This document shows positions 1-6,741 of a stretch of DNA of 64,000 bases, in pieces. Origin of the DNA: Pseudomonas gingeri (lineage in GTDB: Bacteria > Pseudomonadota > Gammaproteobacteria > Pseudomonadales > Pseudomonadaceae); assembly GCF_013385635.1 (NCBI RefSeq), contig NZ_JACAPR010000010.1, positions 682,001 to 746,000 on the forward strand. Direction: 5' to 3'. The notes under the pieces were generated by a model, which saw only the letters and a program-made list of their open reading frames with translations, was not told the origin of the DNA and did not search any database. The translations under genes were made by a program, and so were the position numbers. The number at the start of each line of letters is the position of its first letter. The first letter of the stretch is position 1.

Positions 1-458
1 ATCGCGCTCAGCGGGATCAGACTCAAGTCCACCGCTGCCGCGCCACGACCATTGACCAGGCTCTGGCGGGTGATGTTGGCGCTGCTGTGGCGGCGCTTGC
101 CGTTGACCAGCACCAGCACCTGGTCCGAGGCCAGGCCGCGCAGCGATGCCCCCTGGGCGATGGAGCCGGCAAACGCACCTTGCGGCGACTGCGGGAAGTT
201 GAACGATGGCGACAAGGCGGTCAGGGCGCCGGACAGGTCGGTGGCACCGGTCTGCTGCAACTGCTCGCCGGACAGTACATCCACCGGTGCCGCGCTTTGC
301 AGGGCGGTCAGGTCGCTGCGCCGTGTGCCGAGCACCACCACGGTATCCAGGTGATCGTTTTTCGCGGTGGGCTGGTTGTCATCTGCGGCAAATACAGGCA
401 CGGCAAGGCTGCCCATGACCAGCGCGATGGCGCCGGCCAACGGAGTACGTCGGAACAT
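1..458 (-). CDS. TonB-dependent receptor, N-terminal part (cut by window edge)
   Basis: The first 152 residues are visible; the rest lies beyond position 1. The protein begins MFRRTPLAGAIALVMGSLAV and has a signal peptide ending near VFA-ADD. A TonB-box-like stretch (LDTVVVLGTRR) and a plug domain (PVDVLSGEQLQQTGATDLSGA) follow, and the plug contains LRGLASDQVLVLVNGKRRH, typical of outer-membrane active transporters. The start is ATG at 458 with AGGACC upstream. It lies downstream of, and on the same strand as, the complete receptor at 608-2872, but a REP element separates them, so co-transcription is uncertain. I see no sigma-54 promoter directly in front of it. The substrate cannot be told; the neighbourhood suggests an organosulfur ligand (inference). 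Confidence 0.88.
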   Translation of the reverse strand, partial: MFRRTPLAGAIALVMGSLAVPVFAADDNQPTAKNDHLDTVVVLGTRRSDLTALQSAAPVDVLSGEQLQQTGATDLSGALTALSPSFNFPQSPQGAFAGSIAQGASLRGLASDQVLVLVNGKRRHSSANITRQSLVNGRGAAAVDLSLIPLSA

Positions 459-490
459 AAAAGAGGTCCTTTCAGGAAATTACCCACCTT

Positions 491-586
491 GTAGGAGCCC
501 GGCTTGTGTGGGAGCGGGCTTGCCCGCGAAGCTTTTAGCGGCCTCAAGGGCCCTGTCGCCGGCAAGTCGGGCTCCTGCAAGGTGAG
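491..586. repeat. Pseudomonas REP element (inverted pair)
   Basis: Two outward-facing arms (GTAGGAGCCCGGCTTG and CAAGTCGGGCTCCTGCAA) flank a classic REP core, GGGAGCGGGCTTGCCCGCGA. It sits between two same-strand receptor genes and may attenuate transcription or stabilise mRNA. Related copies lie at 3136-3216, 6706-6741 and 20175-20270. Confidence 0.85.
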
Positions 587-607
587 GTGGCGTTGTTTGT
601 GGTGGGG

Positions 608-2872
608 TCAGAAGCGACTGGTCACGCTCAGGCCCACGGTGCGCGGGTCGCCATAGGTGATCACGTATTGGCCCAGGCCACCGTTCGGCCTGCCATGGAC
701 CTGGTAGCGGCGGTCGGTGAGGTTGTTGACGAAGCCGGTGACGCTGAGTTTTTCGTCGGTGCTGTACCAGGTCAGGCGGCTGTTGGCCAAGGTGTAGTGA
801 GGCTGGCTCAGGTCCTTGTCGGCACTGCTCTGGCGGTCGGCGAGGAAGTACTCCTTGTCGCGAAAGCTCACGTCGGCCCCGGCCACCAGCTTGCCGCCGA
901 TTTCCAGCGGGATGGTGTAGTCGCCGCCGAGGGACACCACGTTGCGCGGCGAACGCACGAAGCTGTTGCCGCTGTAGTCACCGGTGACCGCACCGGTGTT
1001 GGGGTTGGTGTTCTTGAAATCGGTGTATTCGGTGTCGAGGAAGGAAACCGCCGCGCGCAGGTGCAGGTAGTCGGTGGGCTGGCCTTCCAGCTCCAGCTCG
1101 GCGCCCTTGACCTTGCCCTTGGCGCCGTTGGTCAGCGCGGTGGTCAGCACGCCGTTGTTGACCGTGAGCAGGTTCACCTGAATATCCGAATAGTCGTAGT
1201 AGAAGATGTTCGCGTTGGCCGTGAGGCGACGGTTGAACCACTCGGACTTCACGCCGAACTCGTAGGCGTCGAGTTGTTCCGGGTCCACCGTGGTCAACTG
1301 CGACAGGCTGGTCGACAGCCCGGTGTTGAAGCCGCCGGAACGGAAGCCATGGGCGTAGCGCAAGAACACTCGCACATTGTCGTTGATGCGGTATTCCGGG
1401 GTCAGGTCGTAGGTCCAGGCTTCCCAGGTCTTGTCTTCCTGGCGAGTGCCGTTGGTGCCGACACCGGCCAGGGGAATCAGCGGGCCGTTGGCGGTGGCAC
1501 GGGTCAGCTGGGTAAGGCTGAGGTCGATATCTTTCTTTTCCTGGGTCCAGCGCAGGCCGCCGGTGACGCTGAAATTGTCGGTGAAGTCGTAGGTCAGGTT
1601 GCCGAACAGCGCATAGCTGTCGGTCTTGTGGTCGTAGCTCAGGTCACGAAAATCGGTGGCGCCGTTGACCTGGTTGGAGCCGGTGCCGTTGGGTGTCGGC
1701 CCGGGGGCGATGAACCGTCCGGCGCTGCTGTCCAGATCCTCGTGGAAATAGTGCGCACCAGCCAGCCAGCGCAGGGTTTCCTGCTGGGGCGAGGCCAGGC
1801 GGATTTCCTGGGAGTACTGGGTGTATTTGTTGTCGGCGGTGGCGGTGCCGTTGACCTCGTATGGCGTGTAGTCGGCGTCGCTGCTGGACTGGCCGCGAAT
1901 GTAGTCATAGGCGCTGATGGACGTCAGGGTGTAGTCGCCCAGGTGCCAGTTGAGGGTCAGTGAGGTGCCGTCGTGGTTGAGCTTGGAATCGTCATCGACG
2001 TTCAGGGCGATATTGCGTCCGGCCGGCCGCTGGTAACCCACGTTGTAATAGCGGCCCAGGGTCAACGCGCCGTTGGCGCCGTCGCCCTTGAACTCGCGGC
2101 TGTGGATCTTCCACAGCGCATCCAGGTCATCGTTGAGCTGGGCGAAGAATTGCAGGCGCACGGCCTTTTTGTTGACGTCGCCGTAGGTGTGATCGTCTAC
2201 CAGGTTTTTCTGGAAGCCATCGCGTTCTTCGGAATACAGCGAGATCCGTGCCGCGAGTTTTTCATCCACCAGGGTGCCGCCGAGGGCACCGCTGAGTATG
2301 CGTTCGTTCTTGCTGCCAAAGCCGATGGTGCCGAAACCGTCGGTGTCGAAGGTCGGTTTCTTCGAGATGATATTCACCGCGCCTGCCGTGGTGTTCTTGC
2401 CGTACAGCGTGCCCTGCGGCCCGCGCAGGATTTCTATGCGCTCCAGGTCCCACAGCGGCCCGCCACCGGCAATCGGTGCATTCAGGTACACGTCATCGGC
2501 ATAGATACCCACCGGGTACACCGTGGCCGCGCCGGTGTCGCCGGTCCCCAGTCCGCGGATATACCAGCGCGGCCGGCCGTCGCCGTCGGGGTTCTTGGCC
2601 GATGCGTTGGGAATGAAGGTCGTGATATCGCCCATCGAGCGCACGCCGTCCTCCACGATATGGGTGCCCTGGACCGCCGATACCGCCACCGGAACCTCTT
2701 GAAGGGTTTGCTCGCGGTGCTGTGCGGTGACGGTCACGGTCTTGAGCGATGGCTCGGTTTTGCTGGTGTCGTTTTCAGCGGCGTCGGCGGCCAGCAACTG
2801 CTCGCTGGCGGCCCCCCCGGCGAGCAGTAAAGCGAGCCACAGGCCGCTGGTGATCGGATTGATTTTATGCAT
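608..2872 (-). CDS. TonB-dependent outer-membrane receptor
   Basis: 754 residues, a normal length for the family. The start is ATG at 2872 (MHKINPITSGLWLALLLAGG), preceded by a GGGGGAG ribosome site; the frame is open 22 codons further up, but that extension is not signal-like. A signal peptide is followed by a TonB-box region (TVTVTAQHREQ), a plug domain with YIRGLGTGDTG and ERIEILRGPQGTLYGKNTTA, a long beta-barrel and a C-terminal Phe (GLSVTSRF). It should carry a ligand across the outer membrane using TonB/ExbBD energy. A near-consensus sigma-54 promoter lies at 2911-2927 and a TGCTG-N6-CAGCA palindrome at 3075-3090, which places it in the island regulon. The substrate is unknown; a bulky organosulfur compound is my inference. 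Confidence 0.92.
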   Translation of the reverse strand: MHKINPITSGLWLALLLAGGAASEQLLAADAAENDTSKTEPSLKTVTVTAQHREQTLQEVPVAVSAVQGTHIVEDGVRSMGDITTFIPNASAKNPDGDGRPRWYIRGLGTGDTGAATVYPVGIYADDVYLNAPIAGGGPLWDLERIEILRGPQGTLYGKNTTAGAVNIISKKPTFDTDGFGTIGFGSKNERILSGALGGTLVDEKLAARISLYSEERDGFQKNLVDDHTYGDVNKKAVRLQFFAQLNDDLDALWKIHSREFKGDGANGALTLGRYYNVGYQRPAGRNIALNVDDDSKLNHDGTSLTLNWHLGDYTLTSISAYDYIRGQSSSDADYTPYEVNGTATADNKYTQYSQEIRLASPQQETLRWLAGAHYFHEDLDSSAGRFIAPGPTPNGTGSNQVNGATDFRDLSYDHKTDSYALFGNLTYDFTDNFSVTGGLRWTQEKKDIDLSLTQLTRATANGPLIPLAGVGTNGTRQEDKTWEAWTYDLTPEYRINDNVRVFLRYAHGFRSGGFNTGLSTSLSQLTTVDPEQLDAYEFGVKSEWFNRRLTANANIFYYDYSDIQVNLLTVNNGVLTTALTNGAKGKVKGAELELEGQPTDYLHLRAAVSFLDTEYTDFKNTNPNTGAVTGDYSGNSFVRSPRNVVSLGGDYTIPLEIGGKLVAGADVSFRDKEYFLADRQSSADKDLSQPHYTLANSRLTWYSTDEKLSVTGFVNNLTDRRYQVHGRPNGGLGQYVITYGDPRTVGLSVTSRF

Positions 2873-2910
2873 TGCATTCTCCCCCGGAAAAGTGTCCTTG
2901 AAGGGGGTAG

Positions 2911-2927
2911 AGCAGAGATCGTGCCAA
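2911..2927 (-). promoter_or_regulatory. Sigma-54 (-24/-12) promoter for TonB receptor
   Basis: On the minus strand the sequence reads TTGGCACGATCTCTGCT, against the consensus TGGCACG-N4-TTGCW. GG and GC are separated by exactly 10 bases. The expected transcription start is near 2900, giving a leader of about 28 nt before the ATG at 2872. Confidence 0.8.
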
Positions 2928-3074
2928 GAGAATTTCAAGACGGATACATGGATGTAAGTGTATGAAAATAAATAGATAATTTATTTATTTTGGGCGCGTC
3001 TCACCGAGAAAACCACGGCGCCCGCAGGCTGTGAAAATCACCTGTCGAAGATTCAGCAGAAGTTGCTTGGAGGG

Positions 3075-3090
3075 TGCTGCTGGAGCAGCA
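3075..3090. promoter_or_regulatory. Putative activator site TGCTG-N6-CAGCA
   Basis: The 16-bp palindrome TGCTGCTGGAGCAGCA lies about 155 bp upstream of the sigma-54 promoter at 2911-2927. The same TGCTG-N6-CAGCA pattern recurs in three other intergenic regions of the island. A second 20-bp inverted repeat (arms AGTGTTG and CAACACT) lies at 3096-3115 and may be an additional site. Confidence 0.65.
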
Positions 3091-3135
3091 AGGGGAGTGT
3101 TGACCTGGCAACACTTCAGGGGCTGATATACCCGG

Positions 3136-3216
3136 CCCTTGCAGGAGCCCGGCTTGCCGGTGATGGCGTTCTTGAAGACGCTATCGTCGGCAAGCCGGGC
3201 TCCTGCAGGTCGTGGG
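3136..3216. repeat. REP element, inverted pair
   Basis: The arms GCAGGAGCCCGGCTTGCCGG and GTCGGCAAGCCGGGCTCCTG face each other across about 35 bp. It follows the stop of the desulfinase gene at 3222, so it sits at the 3' end of that operon, where REP pairs commonly protect mRNA or terminate transcription. The rest of the 2873-3221 gap holds the sigma-54 promoter, the activator palindrome and nothing that looks coding. Confidence 0.85.
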
Positions 3217-3221
3217 CAGGG

Positions 3222-4280
3222 TTAAACGGCGACGCGGGAAGTGGAACCGATGACTTTTTCCAGCACACTGAAATCGATCCAGTCGCGCACGTCAAAGCGC
3301 CGGGGAATGAAGTCCCAGCGATGCAGGAAGTCGGTGAAATCCTGCAGGGCTTCAATCGAACGCGAATCGAGGGTGGTGCGCAGGCGGCGGTGCGCATCTT
3401 CGCCGTAGGCCGCCGTCACCCAGTACTCGCTGGTATTGAGTTCCTTGGCGAGAAAGCGCCGGGTCTCGTCCGGGTTGGCCCAGGCCCATTGCTCGGTGCG
3501 CAGCACGGTATCGACGATCTTCACGCTGGCGTCGAAATGTTCCCGCAGCAGGTTGATGTCCACGGTGAGGGTACGCGGCGTGCCGTTGTTGGAACGGATC
3601 AGCGGGTCCGGGTGCGAGCCGGTGTCCACCACCACATGCAGGCCGAACTCGTTGGCCAGGTGGACAGCGTGCGCGCCCTTGAGAAAGATCGCGTCGATAT
3701 CGCCACGCAACAGGCCGATCAGTTCGTTGTTGCGCCGGCTGAAACGGCTGACGCCCAGGCTGACTTCGGGGCCGTAGACATAGGAGGTCTGGTTGTCGCT
3801 GTAGGTGCCACCGTAGGGGTAGTCCACCAGTTCCACATCGGCCACGTTCAAGCCTTCCAGCCTGAGTGCGTTTTCCAGGCCGCGCAGGGCCTGGGCGCGG
3901 GTGAAGTCGATCTGCACGTTGGCCCATTTCGGCAGGCCGAAGCGCCGGTTCTTCAGGTCGCGCACGCTCTTCACACCGCTTTCGGCGGTGGTCAGGATCA
4001 GTTGCACTTCATCGCTCCACGACAGCCCCAGCACGCGGGTTTCGACGCCGCTGGAATAGGCCCAGATCGCCGGGATATTGCCGCCGTGGCGCACCGAGTT
4101 CTGCAGGTGATGATCATAGTGGGCTTCGCGAACTTCCCGCTCCGTGGATTCGCGCAACGATTGGATATTGGTGCCATAGGGCAGGAAGGCTTCGGCGAGT
4201 CGCCCGGACTGCACCGCAATGCCGAGCCCGGTGGGGACCGGGCTGTGGGTGTACCAGAGAGTATCGAGTGGTTTGCTCAT
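3222..4280 (-). CDS. DszB-like desulfinase homologue with Ser at the catalytic Cys position
   Basis: 352 residues, close to Rhodococcus DszB (about 365). DszB, 2'-hydroxybiphenyl-2-sulfinate desulfinase, has a periplasmic-binding-protein-like fold and an active site of Cys27, His60 and Arg70. This protein matches the surrounding motifs (LWYTHSPVPTGLGIAVQSG; AHYDHHLQNSVRHGGNIPAIW), so His and Arg are present, but the Cys of the xxCPVP motif is Ser. Its two paralogues in this window keep the Cys. It has no signal peptide, so it should be cytoplasmic. It is the last gene of a three-gene operon (monooxygenase 5385-6536, Cys-type desulfinase 4316-5365, this gene), 35 bp after its paralogue. It may be a non-catalytic partner, a binding protein or an enzyme with different chemistry. 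Family call fairly firm; function open. Confidence 0.82.
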   Translation of the reverse strand: MSKPLDTLWYTHSPVPTGLGIAVQSGRLAEAFLPYGTNIQSLRESTEREVREAHYDHHLQNSVRHGGNIPAIWAYSSGVETRVLGLSWSDEVQLILTTAESGVKSVRDLKNRRFGLPKWANVQIDFTRAQALRGLENALRLEGLNVADVELVDYPYGGTYSDNQTSYVYGPEVSLGVSRFSRRNNELIGLLRGDIDAIFLKGAHAVHLANEFGLHVVVDTGSHPDPLIRSNNGTPRTLTVDINLLREHFDASVKIVDTVLRTEQWAWANPDETRRFLAKELNTSEYWVTAAYGEDAHRRLRTTLDSRSIEALQDFTDFLHRWDFIPRRFDVRDWIDFSVLEKVIGSTSRVAV

Positions 4281-4315
4281 AAGGGTCTTCGTTCGGATCC
4301 ATGAAGCCTGGCGGG

Positions 4316-5365
4316 TCAGCCTGCCAGCGCGGTTTTGCCGTTGAGCAGCGCGTTCAACGGTCGTGCATCAATCCATTCACGCACATCGAAGCTTTGCGGG
4401 ATAAAGCGCCAGCGGTGCAGGAAATGGGTGAAATCCTGCAGGGCGGCAATCGCCTGTTCGTCCAGTTCGGTACGCAGGCGCAGGTGTGCATCGTCGCCAT
4501 AGGCCGCGGTTACCCAATACTCGCTGCTGTTGGTTTCCCGGGCCAGGTAGCGCCGGGTGTCTTCCGGGTGGGTGTGGGCCCACTGCTCGGCACGCAGTAC
4601 CGAGTCGAGGATGCCGGTGGCCACGTCGAAATGGTTTTCCAGCAGGTTCAGGTCCACCGCGAGGGTACGCGGAGTGCCGTTGTTGCTGCGGATCAGCGGG
4701 TCGGGATGGGAGCCGGTGTCGATCACCGTGTGCAAGCCGAAATCATGGGCGTGCTGCGCCGCGCTGGCGCCCTTGAGGAAGATCGCATCGACCTCGCCGC
4801 GCAACAGGCCGATCAGTTCCAGGTTGCGTTCACTCGTGCGTGCATTGACCGGCGTGCCGGCCACGTTGCGCACGGCGTTGTCGCTGAAGGTGCCGCCATA
4901 CCGGAAGTTCCCGAGCTTCACATCGCCGACCTTCAGGCCTTCCAGCGACAGCGCGTTTTCCAGCCCGCGCAAAGCCTGGGCGCGGGTGAAATCGATCTGC
5001 GCGCCGGCCCAGTCCGGCAGGCCGAAGGTGCGACCCTTGAGGTCCTTGACGGTCTTGATGCCGCTGTCCTGGCGGGTCAGGATCAGTTGCACTTCGTCCG
5101 CCCAGGACAGGCCGATCACCCGGGTTTCGCGACCCTGGGCGCGGGCCCAGATCGCCGGGATATTGCCGCCATGGCGGACCGAATTCTGCAGGGTATGATC
5201 GAAGTGCGACTCGCGCACCGCCTTGTCATTCGATTCGCGCAGCGACTGCACTTCGGTGCCCAGGGCGCCGACGGTGTCCTGCAGCCAGCCTTTCTGCACG
5301 GCGATACCCAGGCCGGTGGGCACGGGACAGCGGGTGTACCAGAGGGTGTCGAGAGGTTGTGTCAT
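4316..5365 (-). CDS. DszB-like sulfinate desulfinase (Cys-His-Arg triad intact)
   Basis: 349 residues with no signal peptide. The N-terminus LWYTRCPVPTGLGIAVQKG matches the DszB Cys27 region (xxNCPVPN in the Rhodococcus enzyme), and SHFDHTLQNSVRHGGNIPA supplies the His60 and Arg70 equivalents. In the DszB family this triad removes sulfite from an aromatic sulfinate without a cofactor. The fold resembles SsuA/TauA solute-binding proteins, so automatic annotation may call it an ABC substrate-binding protein, but the lack of a leader and the triad argue for an enzyme. The start is ATG at 5365 with GGGGAG upstream. It lies 19 bp after the SsuD-like monooxygenase, a sensible order: the monooxygenase makes the sulfinate and this protein cleaves it. 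It is clearly paralogous to 3222-4280 and 11901-12944. Confidence 0.85.
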   Translation of the reverse strand: MTQPLDTLWYTRCPVPTGLGIAVQKGWLQDTVGALGTEVQSLRESNDKAVRESHFDHTLQNSVRHGGNIPAIWARAQGRETRVIGLSWADEVQLILTRQDSGIKTVKDLKGRTFGLPDWAGAQIDFTRAQALRGLENALSLEGLKVGDVKLGNFRYGGTFSDNAVRNVAGTPVNARTSERNLELIGLLRGEVDAIFLKGASAAQHAHDFGLHTVIDTGSHPDPLIRSNNGTPRTLAVDLNLLENHFDVATGILDSVLRAEQWAHTHPEDTRRYLARETNSSEYWVTAAYGDDAHLRLRTELDEQAIAALQDFTHFLHRWRFIPQSFDVREWIDARPLNALLNGKTALAG

Positions 5366-5384
5366 CGAGGATTCTCCCCAGCGT

Positions 5385-6536
5385 TCAGGCGCTGGCTTTC
5401 AACGGTTGGATGGCCGGGCGTCGGTGCACCAGCGGCAGGACTTCCTGGCCGATGCGCAGGGCTTCTTCGAGGTGCGGGTTGCCGGCGAGGATGAAGGTCG
5501 AGAAACCGGCGTCGCGGTATTCCACCAGGCGCTCGGCGATGTTTTCGTGGCTGCCCACCAGGCCGACGGTCGGGCCCGGCTTGGCCTTGGCAAAGCCGGC
5601 CCAGAGATTGGGGCCGATGATCAGGTCGTCGAAGCGGTCGACGTTCTGGTGGTAGGCGGTTTGCCGCGCGGCGCCCACCGAATCGGAGCCGCTGGTGAAG
5701 CCCTTGGCGACGACGCTGGTCCGGCCTTCAAGCTTGTCGAACTGGCGGCGCAGGTCTTTCCAGGCCAGCTCCTCGGTCTCGCGGGCGAACAGGTCGACCC
5801 GCAGGCCGAACCGCACGCTGCGTCCCTGTTTGTCGGCAAGCTCGCGTACGCGATCGATATGCGGCTTGAGCTTGTCGATGGGCTCGGCCCAGTTCAGGTA
5901 GACATCGGCGTGCCTGGCGGCGACGCCCAGTGCGGCATCGGAGAACCCGGAGAAATACACCCCCGGTTTGCGCTCGTGCTGCAGGCCGGCGGGCAGGCCG
6001 CCTTTTTCCAGCTGGTAGATATCGCCGGCATAGGAGAATTTTTCGTTCTCCCACAGACCCTGGATGATGTCGAGGAACTCGCCGGTGCGCTTGTAGCGCA
6101 GGTCATGTTCGAGGAAGTCGCCGTTGGCGCGCTGGCTGGCGGGGTTGCCGCCGGTGATGATGTTCCACTCCAGGCGGCCACGGCTGAGGTTCTGCAGGAT
6201 CGCCGCTTGCTGCGCGGCGTAGGCGGGCAGGGTCCAGGTGGCCTGGAAGGCGATCAGGAACTTGATGCGCCGGGTTTCCCGGGCCAGCGCGGCGGCGGCA
6301 ATCCATGGCTCGGGGCCGGTGGGCAGCAGGGCGCCTTCAAAACCGGCGAGCTCGGCGGCCTTGGCCACCTGGGCGATGTAGTCGATGTAGGTGAAGTCGT
6401 CGGGTTCGCCGTTGGGCAAGCGTCCCGGAGCGATATGGCCGGGGCGGTAGTCGGGGTTGCCACGGTTGTGTTTGTCGGTGGTCAGCTGCGGGCCGTCGGT
6501 GCCCAGCGGCAGGCGCCAGAAAAATTCAGTGCTCAT
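5385..6536 (-). CDS. SsuD-like FMNH2-dependent monooxygenase
   Basis: 383 residues, luciferase-like (LLM) fold, close in length to E. coli SsuD (381). Shared motifs include AAELAGFEGALLPTG, LSRGRLEWNIITGGNP, DSVGAARQ (SsuD DSVGQQR, holding the mobile-loop Arg297) and ISPNLWAG-like IGPNLWAG. The SsuD active-site stretch RFGIRLHVIVRET is RFGLRVDLFARET here, so Arg226 is kept and His228 is Asp. The Cys54 region is also different. This suggests oxygenation of a C-S substrate other than simple alkanesulfonates. It needs reduced FMN from a separate reductase, and none is visible in the window. The start is ATG at 6536 with AGGAG 6 nt upstream. It is the first gene of the operon driven by the sigma-54 promoter at 6589-6605. 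Confidence 0.86.
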   Translation of the reverse strand: MSTEFFWRLPLGTDGPQLTTDKHNRGNPDYRPGHIAPGRLPNGEPDDFTYIDYIAQVAKAAELAGFEGALLPTGPEPWIAAAALARETRRIKFLIAFQATWTLPAYAAQQAAILQNLSRGRLEWNIITGGNPASQRANGDFLEHDLRYKRTGEFLDIIQGLWENEKFSYAGDIYQLEKGGLPAGLQHERKPGVYFSGFSDAALGVAARHADVYLNWAEPIDKLKPHIDRVRELADKQGRSVRFGLRVDLFARETEELAWKDLRRQFDKLEGRTSVVAKGFTSGSDSVGAARQTAYHQNVDRFDDLIIGPNLWAGFAKAKPGPTVGLVGSHENIAERLVEYRDAGFSTFILAGNPHLEEALRIGQEVLPLVHRRPAIQPLKASA

Positions 6537-6588
6537 GGATGCTCCTGATTCAGTCGTGCAAGGTGCGTGGACCTGATGGCAGGGGTGG

Positions 6589-6605
6589 TTGCAACGCCCA
6601 TGCCA
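6589..6605 (-). promoter_or_regulatory. Sigma-54 promoter of the monooxygenase-desulfinase operon
   Basis: The minus strand reads TGGCATGGGCGTTGCAA, an excellent -24/-12 match with GG-N10-GC spacing. The leader to the ATG at 6536 is about 43 nt. Confidence 0.82.
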
Positions 6606-6654
6606 TGGGGCGGGGCCCAATGGCTACGGGGGCTTGCGCATGCGGGAAGGAGAT

Positions 6655-6705
6655 GGGTGCTGCTGTAGCAGCACCCGCCCAGCAGTCGATGCTGAGCGTG
6701 CAGCA
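6655..6705. promoter_or_regulatory. Two activator sites TGCTG-N6-CAGCA
   Basis: Site 1, TGCTGCTGTAGCAGCA at 6658-6673, extends on both sides to a perfect 22-bp palindrome at 6655-6676. Site 2, TGCTGAGCGTGCAGCA at 6690-6705, keeps only the outer half-sites. They lie about 60 and 90 bp upstream of the sigma-54 promoter at 6589-6605, a normal position for an enhancer-binding protein. Confidence 0.68.
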
Positions 6706-6741
6706 GGCCCTTGCAGGCGCCGGCGAACCGGCTCCTACAGG
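6706..6741. repeat. Single REP-like element
   Basis: The arms CCTTGCAGGCGCCGGC and AACCGGCTCCTACAGG face each other. It runs into the stop codon of the ABC exporter gene (6735-8579), so it sits at the end of that operon and between it and the activator sites of the next unit. Confidence 0.65.

Noticed and set aside
459..607. Sigma-54 promoter or activator palindrome before the partial TonB receptor
   Set aside because: No GG-N10-GC element or TGCTG-N6-CAGCA site was found; the gap holds a REP element.
587..2830. Long open frames on the plus strand opposite the TonB receptor
   Set aside because: They are antisense shadows of a strongly supported receptor gene in GC-rich DNA; they have no ribosome sites and low-complexity Val/Gly/Ala-rich translations.
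3222..4280. Calling the DszB-like proteins sulfonate ABC binding proteins
   Set aside because: They lack signal peptides, and two of the three keep the desulfinase Cys-His-Arg triad, so the enzyme family is the better fit.
3063..5494. Plus-strand open frames opposite the desulfinase genes
   Set aside because: Same antisense effect; the minus-strand products carry clear DszB motifs.
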